NCBI GenBank assembly: GCA_900758475.1
Contig: CAAERQ010000004.1
Location: 1-64,000, forward strand
Origin: an uncultured Collinsella sp.
Lineage (GTDB): Bacteria > Actinomycetota > Coriobacteriia > Coriobacteriales > Coriobacteriaceae
DNA length: 64,000 nucleotides
Direction: 5' to 3'
In this document: one piece after another, positions 23,888 through 31,297 of the stretch
Layout: each line of letters opens with the position of its first letter
Numbering within the stretch: position 1 is the stretch's first letter
The notes under the pieces: generated by a model
What the model was told of the DNA's origin: nothing
The model's input: the letters and a program-made list of their open reading frames with translations, nothing else
Databases searched by the model: none
Position numbers and translations under genes: made by a program

Positions 23888-26605
23888 ATGGATACTGTCA
23901 GCAATTACACCGAAACGCTCGAAAAGACCGTCCGTGACCTTCTCGAGCGGCAGGAGGATCTGATCAGGACTGCCTTTACCGACCAGCTTACTGGGCTTGG
24001 CAACCGTGGCGGCTTTGCCCGTTCCCTCGAGGAGCTCTGGGAGCAGGACGCCCCCGTTACCATGGCGTTCATCGATATCGACAATCTCAAGCACTGCAAC
24101 GACGTCTTTGGGCATGACGAGGGCAACCGCTATATCTTGCAGGTAAGTCTCTATCTTAAGCTGTATATGAAGGTGGGCGAAGCGGCGTTTCGCATAGGCG
24201 GCGACGAGTTTGCCATCCTATCTACGATTGCAACCGAGGACGACCTCGCCGAACGTCTGAAACACTGCCGAACGGTTCTGCTCAAAAACAACGATTCCGA
24301 GATGCCCCGCTCGTTTAGCTACGGAGTGTCACATGCCGACCCTGCCCTGGGCGAAGCTTCCAATCGCATGACGCTCGATGCCGACCATCGCATGTACGAC
24401 TACAAGCTACGTCATGCCATGCACCTCGATCGACGCAATATCACGCAAGTTCACGCCGACGACTTCGAAATAAGCGATCGTATTTTTGACGCCTTTTCGA
24501 TGCTCAACGAGGGCCGTTATTTCTTTATCGAGAACTTGGACAAACATCGCACCCTTTGGTCACAAGGTGCCTTGCGCGATCTTGGCCTTCCCTCGGAGCA
24601 CATAGACAACTGTCGCGATTACTGGAAAACGCGCGTCCATCCCGACGACCTTGAGGCCTGCATCAACGACATCGACCAAGTCTACAACGGCACCAAGCAC
24701 CGTCGCGTCATGCAGTATCGTGTGCGCAACGCCGTCGGCGACTACGTCCTTTGCCGTGCTCGCGGGTTTCGTATCGACGGCGACGGAAATGTCCCCTCGC
24801 TCTATGTCGGCGAGCTCGTCAACCACTCACTTGCCGAAACCGTCGATGCCGCCACAGGTCTCGGAACGCAGCGCATGCTGGCCAACGCCATCGACGCCTG
24901 CCGCCGCGATCGTTGCGAGACAGGGCTTATAGCGGTGCGCGTTCGTGGCACGACAAAGCTCAACGAGCTCTACGGGGCCGAGGCTGTCGACAACATGCTT
25001 GCCGAATACGCAGGCCGCATGCTGTCGATCACCCGCGGCAGGAGCCGGGTCTACCGTTCACGAAGCGTCCAGTTCGTCGTGCTCAGCAACGACCTGGACC
25101 ACGAGGCATTCGAGCAACTGACCCGCCACCTTAAAGAGGCCGTTTTCGCTCCTGTTCGAATCGCAGGCGACACCATTACTCCCGTCTGTCTTGTCGTCCC
25201 GGCCTTTTACGAGCACTTAACCCATCAAGCGACCGCCGTTTTAGGCGAACTCGACCGTCGCCTTCGCACGGCCGGCGGGCTTGTCCCCAACGACAGCCTC
25301 CCCATACCCGAGGCGGAGCGCAAAAGCGCCATCGCCGAACGTATCGACTCGCTCACGGGCCTCTATCGACCCAGCGAGTTTATGCGGCGCGCCAACGCAT
25401 TTCTCGAGGCAAGGCGCAACGGCACCTGGTGCATCGCCACGGTCGACATGGGCCACATGCGCCTGTTTAATGAATGGCGCGGCCAGGCCGAGGGCGACCG
25501 CGTACTCGCCGATGTGGGCACGGTCCTCAAGGACATCGAGAATGCCGATATGGGCGTCGCAGGGTACTGGGGCCAAGATGACTTTTGTGTACTTATCCCC
25601 TTTAAGCACATCACCGTCCATCAAATCTACAATCGCGTTCGTGAGGCAGTAGCCAGGCATGATGACGGCGTAGGTTTTTGGCCGTCCATGGGCGTTTACC
25701 CCATCGACTCCAATGAGGAGATCGCCATCGATGCGCAGGCAAAGGCCATGTTTACCAATCGACGCGCAAAAAACGACTTTAAGGAGCGCATTGCCATTTT
25801 CCGCCCCGCGGAGTACGAGCGCGAAGTCGCGTTCCACCGTACGCTGACCGAATTCCAGTACGCGCTGTCAAATGGTCGCATCACGTACTATCTTCAGCCC
25901 CAGGTCGATATGGAAACCGGCGAGATTATTGGCGCCGAAGCACTCACCCGCTGGATTGACAAGGACGGCTCTCTCATTTCGCCCGCAACGTTTATCCCCG
26001 CACTCGAGGAAAGCGGCTTTGTAGTGACGCTCGACAAGTACATTTGGCAGGGTGTCGCCATATGGCTTCGCGAGCGTCTCGATCGCGGTCTTCGCGTGGT
26101 TCCGGTCTCGCTTAATGTGTCGCGCGTGGATATCCTTGCCTGCGACGTTGCCGAACATATGGGGGCGCTCGCCGCCCAATACAACCTACCGCCCGAGCTC
26201 ATGCGTATCGAGATCACCGAGACGGCTTATACGGGAGAATCCGAAGCCGTGGATAAGCTGACCGCAGATCTGCACACCCGCGGCTTCTCGACCTATATGG
26301 ACGATTTTGGCACCGGTCAGTCCACGCTCGCGATGCTCAAGAACGTCAACGTCGACGTCATCAAGCTCGACCGCACCTTTGTGCCCACCGACCGCGATCA
26401 AGGCCGCAGTACGCAAATCATTTCATCGATGCTCGAAATGGCGCAGTCGCTCCATCTGCCCGTCGTGGTCGAAGGCGTCGAGACAAATGAGCAGGCGAAC
26501 ATGCTACGACAAATGGGCGCCCACTACGCTCAGGGCTTCCTCTACTACCGCCCCATGCCGGCGAAGGATTTTGAGGCATTGCTCGATGGCGGCAATAACA
26601 ACTGA
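23888..26605 (+). CDS. Multi-GGDEF/PAS/EAL c-di-GMP signalling protein
   Basis: A 905-residue soluble protein. Domains in order: GGDEF 1 (about 28-180) with intact RIGGDEF at 102-108; PAS-like (about 200-310); degenerate GGDEF 2 (about 318-435) with SRSVQF at the active site; degenerate GGDEF 3 (about 485-610) with GQDDF near 561; EAL (about 645-900) with EAL at about 683 plus NVSR, ITE, DDFGTG, KLD and EGVE. It probably makes and breaks c-di-GMP under PAS or nucleotide control. No inhibitory RxxD site precedes GGDEF 1. There is no membrane segment. The start lacks a strong ribosome site. The next gene, 26733, is a paralogue of its first half. Confidence 0.9.
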   Translation: MDTVSNYTETLEKTVRDLLERQEDLIRTAFTDQLTGLGNRGGFARSLEELWEQDAPVTMAFIDIDNLKHCNDVFGHDEGNRYILQVSLYLKLYMKVGEAAFRIGGDEFAILSTIATEDDLAERLKHCRTVLLKNNDSEMPRSFSYGVSHADPALGEASNRMTLDADHRMYDYKLRHAMHLDRRNITQVHADDFEISDRIFDAFSMLNEGRYFFIENLDKHRTLWSQGALRDLGLPSEHIDNCRDYWKTRVHPDDLEACINDIDQVYNGTKHRRVMQYRVRNAVGDYVLCRARGFRIDGDGNVPSLYVGELVNHSLAETVDAATGLGTQRMLANAIDACRRDRCETGLIAVRVRGTTKLNELYGAEAVDNMLAEYAGRMLSITRGRSRVYRSRSVQFVVLSNDLDHEAFEQLTRHLKEAVFAPVRIAGDTITPVCLVVPAFYEHLTHQATAVLGELDRRLRTAGGLVPNDSLPIPEAERKSAIAERIDSLTGLYRPSEFMRRANAFLEARRNGTWCIATVDMGHMRLFNEWRGQAEGDRVLADVGTVLKDIENADMGVAGYWGQDDFCVLIPFKHITVHQIYNRVREAVARHDDGVGFWPSMGVYPIDSNEEIAIDAQAKAMFTNRRAKNDFKERIAIFRPAEYEREVAFHRTLTEFQYALSNGRITYYLQPQVDMETGEIIGAEALTRWIDKDGSLISPATFIPALEESGFVVTLDKYIWQGVAIWLRERLDRGLRVVPVSLNVSRVDILACDVAEHMGALAAQYNLPPELMRIEITETAYTGESEAVDKLTADLHTRGFSTYMDDFGTGQSTLAMLKNVNVDVIKLDRTFVPTDRDQGRSTQIISSMLEMAQSLHLPVVVEGVETNEQANMLRQMGAHYAQGFLYYRPMPAKDFEALLDGGNNN

Positions 26606-26663
26606 TACGCTCGCGCGCAAAACGCCACCGTCGAAGGGGGCATTTGTCTCCATTAGCTAACTT

Positions 26664-26694
26664 ATATCCCCAATTCAAACCGAATTGGGGATAT
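26664..26694. terminator. Perfect 13-bp palindrome between the two c-di-GMP genes
   Basis: ATATCCCCAATTC-AAACC-GAATTGGGGATAT lies 59 bases after the GGDEF-EAL stop and 38 bases before the next start. It could be a terminator or an operator of the downstream gene. No clear T run follows. Confidence 0.5.
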
Positions 26695-26732
26695 GATACA
26701 AACCGTTGTTCCGCCCAAGGAGGTTATCCATC

Positions 26733-28262
26733 ATGAACGAGTCATATCGCCTGGGCGAGCAATCGATTATTGCCTATCTTCAGCGACTTGCGAACGGCGT
26801 CTCGACCGCTGAACTCGATGTTGCCGCGCTGCCTGCTGAGCTACGCGCCGTTGGTGAGCAACTGCAAAAGACGTATGCCATCCTGCAACAAGAGCGCCAG
26901 CTGCTTGAGCGTAACGCCTATATCGACCCGCTCACCAACTTGGGCAACCGCGGCGGACTCGACCGTCACGTCGAGCAACTCTGGCGCAAAGGCGACCCCT
27001 TCACCTGCGCCTATATTGACATCGACCATCTCAAGCATTGCAATGATAGGTTTGGCCACGCCGAAGGCAATCGCTATATTCTGAGCATCTGCCGCACGCT
27101 CTCCGAAACCATGGAGCACGATGAGATGCTGTTCCGTATCGGTGGAGACGAGTTTGTGCTCATCTCGCCCTCCGCAAACGAGATTGAACTCGAGCAGCGC
27201 TTGGAGCAGGTACGTACCAGGCTGATCGAGGCGAGCTCAGGTGGCAAGGCGCCCATGATCGGCAGCTTTAGCTTTGGCTGCTCGCGCGTCGATCCACTTG
27301 CCGGCGACACGCGTCGCCAGATGACGATGGATGCCGATCGCAAGATGTATCGCTATAAGCTTATGCATCGTGTGCAGCAACCGAAAGACAGTGACGCGCC
27401 GCAACGCCCAATCGTCGATCAGCTTCCCTGCAACGACCGGGTGTTCCAAGCGATCTCCATGAGCTCCGAAACGCGCTATCCGTTTATCCTCAATCTCGAT
27501 ACGGGAGAATCGCAATGGTCGGTTAACGCCGTGCGCGATTTTGACCTGCCCTCCCAGCACCCTTTTAACTCACTCGACATGTGGCTCGCCCGCGTTCATC
27601 CCGAGGACCGCGACAACGTACGCGCCGAGCTCGACATGGTGATAAACGGCACGTGGCACTTCCACTACATGCAGTATCGCGTAATGGATGCCACCGGAAA
27701 ATACGCGCTTTGCGACTGCACGGGCTACCGCTTGGACGGCACCGATACCGAGCCCAGCATGTATGTGGGCATTATCGTCAACCGAAGCCTAGCGGATACG
27801 ACCGACTCGGTAACGGGCCTGGGCGATGTCCACGCGCTGGTCAACGCTATTGGAGAGATGCGTCGCGTGGCGCGCGAGGCAGGCTTTATTGCCATTAAGG
27901 TTGACGATATCGCCGAGGTCAATGCCCGCTTTGGATTCGATGCAGGCGACCGCGTGCTCGCCGAAAGCGCCGCCTGCCTCATGGATTGTTCGCGCGGCAA
28001 GGGCCGCCTGTTCCGCTCGACGGGGCCGACATTCGTGGCACTCTTCGATGAGCTCGGCCCCGAGGCAATCGATGAGATCGCAAGCGACATCGAACGGTTC
28101 CTGGGTTCTCCCGTGCTCATTGGCTCGCTTGAATATCAGCCGCCCATTCGCGTGGCCACGCTCCATCTGGACGGCGTCGACCGTCAGCCTGTTTCCATTT
28201 TGAACGAGCTCAAAGCGTTGCTTAAAGAGGCACCGCAAGTACCGGGCACCAAGCTGGACTAG
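26733..28262 (+). CDS. GGDEF-PAS-GGDEF protein, probable diguanylate cyclase
   Basis: A 509-residue protein. A short coiled N-terminus (about 1-65) leads to GGDEF 1 (about 66-215) with LTNLGNRGG and intact FRIGGDEF near 142-149. A PAS-like domain follows (about 235-345), then degenerate GGDEF 2 (about 355-500) with STGPTF in place of GGDEF. Alignment by eye shows it parallels the first half of the preceding protein (for example YIDIDHLKHCND against FIDIDNLKHCND), so the pair arose by duplication. It has no EAL, so it should only make c-di-GMP, perhaps opposing its neighbour. ATG at 26733 follows AAGGAGG. Confidence 0.9.
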   Translation: MNESYRLGEQSIIAYLQRLANGVSTAELDVAALPAELRAVGEQLQKTYAILQQERQLLERNAYIDPLTNLGNRGGLDRHVEQLWRKGDPFTCAYIDIDHLKHCNDRFGHAEGNRYILSICRTLSETMEHDEMLFRIGGDEFVLISPSANEIELEQRLEQVRTRLIEASSGGKAPMIGSFSFGCSRVDPLAGDTRRQMTMDADRKMYRYKLMHRVQQPKDSDAPQRPIVDQLPCNDRVFQAISMSSETRYPFILNLDTGESQWSVNAVRDFDLPSQHPFNSLDMWLARVHPEDRDNVRAELDMVINGTWHFHYMQYRVMDATGKYALCDCTGYRLDGTDTEPSMYVGIIVNRSLADTTDSVTGLGDVHALVNAIGEMRRVAREAGFIAIKVDDIAEVNARFGFDAGDRVLAESAACLMDCSRGKGRLFRSTGPTFVALFDELGPEAIDEIASDIERFLGSPVLIGSLEYQPPIRVATLHLDGVDRQPVSILNELKALLKEAPQVPGTKLD

Positions 28263-28266
28263 CGTT

Positions 28267-28311
28267 GTGGGGCGCGATGTGAAACACAAGCCGTTTCACA
28301 TCGCGCCCCAC
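28267..28311. terminator. Long hairpin after the GGDEF-PAS-GGDEF gene
   Basis: A perfect 19-bp stem starting GTGGGGCGCGATG, with an ACAAGCC-type loop, begins four bases past the stop. The T run is poor, so it may be a stabilising 3' hairpin instead of a terminator. Confidence 0.6.
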
Positions 28312-28373
28312 GCCATCTACCCTCTCGTGCGATAATCCTCCGCAGAAGTCACCGACAGCAGAGGGAGTTTGTG

Positions 28374-28997
28374 ATGAAGGTTCTTTTGGTCAACGGCAGC
28401 CCCAAGGCAAACGGCAACACCGCCCGCGCACTCGCCGAGGTCGCAGAGCAGCTCAATGCCGAAGGTATTGATACCGAGGCGTTTCAGCTGGGCGCCAAGC
28501 CCATTCGCGATTGCATCGGTTGCGGCCAGTGCGGCAAGCTTAGCGGTCGTTGCACCTTTGACGACGACGTGGTGAACGAGCTCATCGCTGCCGCCGAGCA
28601 GGCCGACGGTTTTGTCTTTGGCTCGCCCGTCTACTACGCGCACCCCAGCGGCCGCATCCTCTCGGCTCTCGACCGCGCATTCTATGCCGGCGGGCATGCC
28701 TTTGAGCACAAACCCGGCGCCGCGGTCGCCGTCGCCCGTCGCGGCGGCACGTCGACCACCTTCGATGTGCTCAACAAGTACTTCACCATCAACCAGATGC
28801 CCGTGGTTGCTTCCACGTACTGGAACAACGTGTTTGGCGCCATGCCGGGCGAGGCCGCCCAGGACGCCGAGGGCCTGGCCACCATGCGCAACATCGGCAA
28901 GAACATGGCCTGGCTCCTGCATTGTATCGAGGCAGGACAGGCCGCCGGCATCGACGCCCCCAAAGCCGATCGCGAGCGCACCAACTTCATCAGGTAG
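28374..28997 (+). CDS. NADPH-dependent FMN reductase / iron-sulfur flavoprotein-like
   Basis: A 207-residue flavodoxin-fold oxidoreductase. VNGSPKANGNT near the N-terminus is the phosphate-binding loop for FMN; GSPVYY near 83 is the second flavin loop. Between them CIGCGQC plus a Cys seven residues later forms a compact CX2CX2CX6C motif, as in iron-sulfur flavoproteins that hold a [4Fe-4S] cluster. ATG at 28374 is chosen over GTG at 28371, since GGGAG then lies at normal distance. A 17-base gap to the following ArsC-like gene suggests an operon. The physiological partner is unknown. Confidence 0.85.
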   Translation: MKVLLVNGSPKANGNTARALAEVAEQLNAEGIDTEAFQLGAKPIRDCIGCGQCGKLSGRCTFDDDVVNELIAAAEQADGFVFGSPVYYAHPSGRILSALDRAFYAGGHAFEHKPGAAVAVARRGGTSTTFDVLNKYFTINQMPVVASTYWNNVFGAMPGEAAQDAEGLATMRNIGKNMAWLLHCIEAGQAAGIDAPKADRERTNFIR

Positions 28998-29014
28998 AAC
29001 GGCGGAACAAATAC

Positions 29015-29356
29015 ATGAACGTGCAAATTTTTGGCACCAAAAAGTCTTTCGATACCAAGAAGGCCCAGCGCTATTTTAAGGAACGCCGCATTAAGGTGCA
29101 GTTTATCGACCTTAAGGAAAAGGAGATGAGCAAGGGCGAGCTCACGAGCGTGATGCAGGCGGTCGGCGGTATCGACAAGCTGCTCAACCCCAAAGCCAAG
29201 GACGAGGAAACGCTCGCACTCATCCAGCACCTCACCTCTAGCCAGCGCTTCGATAAACTGCTCGAGAATCAGCAGGTCTTGGCCGAGCCCATCGTGCGCA
29301 ACGGCAAAAAGGCCACCGTCGGTTATTGCCCCGATGTATGGGGAGCCTGGGAGTAG
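29015..29356 (+). CDS. ArsC/Spx family protein lacking the catalytic cysteine
   Basis: A 113-residue thioredoxin-fold protein of the arsenate-reductase (ArsC/YffB/Spx) family: QIFGTKKSFDTKKAQRYF at the start, and NGKKATVGYCPDVW at the end. The family's conserved N-terminal Cys (GxxxC-DT-KKA) is here Ser (codon TCT, one base from TGT), and there is no CxxC. Classical arsenate reduction by this Cys is therefore not expected. A binding or regulatory role like Spx is possible but Spx normally needs an alpha-CTD partner and often a CxxC. It follows the flavoprotein gene by 17 bases. Confidence 0.82.
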   Translation: MNVQIFGTKKSFDTKKAQRYFKERRIKVQFIDLKEKEMSKGELTSVMQAVGGIDKLLNPKAKDEETLALIQHLTSSQRFDKLLENQQVLAEPIVRNGKKATVGYCPDVWGAWE

Positions 29357-29442
29357 CCTGTGTTATTTGCCAGCGCGTGGGTATAAGAGCAGGCGTTTGG
29401 CATATGATTCAACTGTAAGCCATGTCTAACAAAGGAGGGCAC

Positions 29443-30573
29443 ATGCCCAACAAACCCGTAAAGATCATCATGCTTACCGGCTACCTCGGTGCCGGCAAGA
29501 CCACGTTGCTCAACCACATCCTCGCCAACGACGGCGGCATCCGCGCCGCCGTGATCGTCAACGATATCGGCGAGATCAACGTCGATGCCAGCCTCATCGC
29601 CGACGGCGGCCTTTCCGAGACCGATGACCTCATCCCGCTCACCAACGGCTGCATCTGTTGCACGCTTTCGGACGACCTTGCCAACCAGCTGCAGGGCATC
29701 GCCGATTCGGGCAACTTCGACTACATCATCATCGAGGCTTCGGGCATTTGCGAGCCTATCCCCATCGCCTACACCATCTCGAGCTTCTGCGACGAGGCCA
29801 AGGTGGGCGGCGAGCCCAAGCTCGCGCTCGACAACATCGTGGCCGTGGTCGACTGCGCCCGCATGTACGACGAGTTCAACGGCGGCCGCGACCTGCTGGC
29901 CGAGGATATCGACGAGGACGACATCGAGAGCCTGCTCATCCAGCAGATCGAGTTTTGCTCCACGCTGATCCTCAACAAGACCGATACCGTGAGCCCTGAG
30001 CAGATCGCCGAGCTCAAGGCCATCGTGCGCAGCCTGCAGAAAGACGCCGTGATCGTCGAGGCCCAAAACGGCGAGGTCCCCATGGAAGAGCTGCTCGACA
30101 CCGACCGCTTCGACTTTATGCGTGCCTACAACTCCGCCGCCTGGATCGAGGCCATGGAGCATCCCGAGGAGCACGACGACCCCGAGGTGCTCGAGTACGA
30201 CATCGAGACCTTTGTGTACTCGCGCCGCAAGCCGTTTGACCTGCAGAAGTTCACCGATTTTGTTGAGCAGGAGTGGCCCGACGAGGTCATTCGCGTCAAG
30301 GGCCCGCTGTGGCAGACCGGCGATCCGGACATGTGCTACATGTTTGAGCAGGCCGGCCACCAGATGCGTCTGATGGAGAACGGCCTGTTTGTCGACTCGG
30401 CGCCCGAGGGCGAGAAGCAAAAGATCATCGACGAGAACCCCGAAATCATGCAGATTTGGGACGACGAGACGGGCGACCGTATGACGAGCTTGTGCATCAT
30501 CGGCCGTCACATGGACAAGGATGCGCTCATCGCCTCCCTCGATGCCTGCCTGACCGACTGGCACCGCGCCTAG
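29443..30573 (+). CDS. CobW/G3E family GTPase metallochaperone
   Basis: A 376-residue G3E GTPase. GYLGAGKTTLL (about 10-20) is the P-loop, NGCICCTL (about 65-72) carries the metal-binding CxCC of the COG0523 group, ASGICEP is the Walker B region, and LNKTD gives base recognition. A CobW C-terminal domain follows (about 240-376). Such proteins move zinc, cobalt or iron to client enzymes. No client is obvious nearby, so the metal is not assigned. ATG at 29443 follows AAAGGAGGG; an open frame extends back to 29422. A strong terminator follows at 30613. Confidence 0.9.
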   Translation: MPNKPVKIIMLTGYLGAGKTTLLNHILANDGGIRAAVIVNDIGEINVDASLIADGGLSETDDLIPLTNGCICCTLSDDLANQLQGIADSGNFDYIIIEASGICEPIPIAYTISSFCDEAKVGGEPKLALDNIVAVVDCARMYDEFNGGRDLLAEDIDEDDIESLLIQQIEFCSTLILNKTDTVSPEQIAELKAIVRSLQKDAVIVEAQNGEVPMEELLDTDRFDFMRAYNSAAWIEAMEHPEEHDDPEVLEYDIETFVYSRRKPFDLQKFTDFVEQEWPDEVIRVKGPLWQTGDPDMCYMFEQAGHQMRLMENGLFVDSAPEGEKQKIIDENPEIMQIWDDETGDRMTSLCIIGRHMDKDALIASLDACLTDWHRA

Positions 30574-30612
30574 GTTTATCCAAGCGGGCATTTTTCCGCC
30601 TACACAACCGCC

Positions 30613-30647
30613 AAACCACCACGAAGGTGCCCTTCGTGGTGGTTTTT
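30613..30647 (+). terminator. Terminator of the CobW-family gene
   Basis: AAACCACCACGAAGG-TGC-CCTTCGTGGTGGTTT, a perfect 15-bp stem followed by TT, 40 bases past the stop and just before the trmL ribosome site. Confidence 0.9.
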
Positions 30648-30668
30648 CGTTCTGAGCCAAGGAGATTC

Positions 30669-31268
30669 ATGTTCAACATTGTGCTGTATGCGCCCGAGAT
30701 TCCGGCCAATACGGGCAATATCGGCCGCACCTGCGTGGTCACCGGCGCCCACCTGCATCTGGTGGAGCCGCTGGGGTTTTCGCTCGATGACAAGACGGTA
30801 CGTCGCGCCGGCCTGGGCTACTGGCAAAACTTGGACGTGACGACCTATGCCGGCTGGGAGGATTTCCTTGCGCGCAACGGCCTCTCCCCTGCCGACGAGC
30901 GCCTGCATCTGCTGACCAAAAAGGCACGCCGCACCTATGCGCAGAGTACCTACCGCGATGGAGACTACTTGGTCTTTGGCAGCGAGAGCTCGGGCATTCC
31001 CGAGCCACTGCTTGCCGCGGCGTCCGAGCGCTGCGAGCGCATCCCGATGCTGCGCGATTGCGACTCACTTGATAACGCCGAGGCTTGGGAAGCTCACGAG
31101 GAATCGCTGGGGCATACCGAGGACAGCCACGAGGCCATTCTTCAACAGGACATCTGCGGCAACTTCATCAATCCGGACGACTACCGCATCAGCGCACTCA
31201 ACCTCTCCAACAGCGCCGCCATCGTCCTCTACGAAGCCCTGCGCCAAACAGGCTTTCCGGGAATGTGA
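30669..31268 (+). CDS. trmL: tRNA (cytidine/uridine-2'-O-)-methyltransferase TrmL
   Basis: A 199-residue SPOUT methyltransferase that methylates the ribose at wobble position 34 of certain leucine tRNAs. IVLYAPEIPANTGNIGRTC at the N-terminus, FGSESSGIPEP in the knot and LNLSNSAAIVLYEALRQ at the end are TrmL signatures. About 40 residues between (roughly 130-170, EAHEESLGHTED...) extend it beyond the usual 157-residue form. ATG at 30669 follows AAGGAGATTC. The stop codon lies inside a palindromic repeat (31261-31295). Confidence 0.93.
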   Translation: MFNIVLYAPEIPANTGNIGRTCVVTGAHLHLVEPLGFSLDDKTVRRAGLGYWQNLDVTTYAGWEDFLARNGLSPADERLHLLTKKARRTYAQSTYRDGDYLVFGSESSGIPEPLLAAASERCERIPMLRDCDSLDNAEAWEAHEESLGHTEDSHEAILQQDICGNFINPDDYRISALNLSNSAAIVLYEALRQTGFPGM

Positions 31269-31295
31269 GAAAGGAACTGTCCCTTTCTCACATTC
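31261..31295. repeat. Interspersed palindrome overlapping the trmL stop
   Basis: GAATGTGAGAAAGG and CCTTTCTCACATTC pair around AACTGTC. The TGA of trmL (31266-31268) is inside the left arm, and the repeat ends three bases from the stop of the convergent UvrA-like gene. Its core CTGTCCCTTT resembles the repeats at 20362 and 39819. It may also end transcription in both directions. Confidence 0.75.
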
Positions 31296-31297
31296 GG

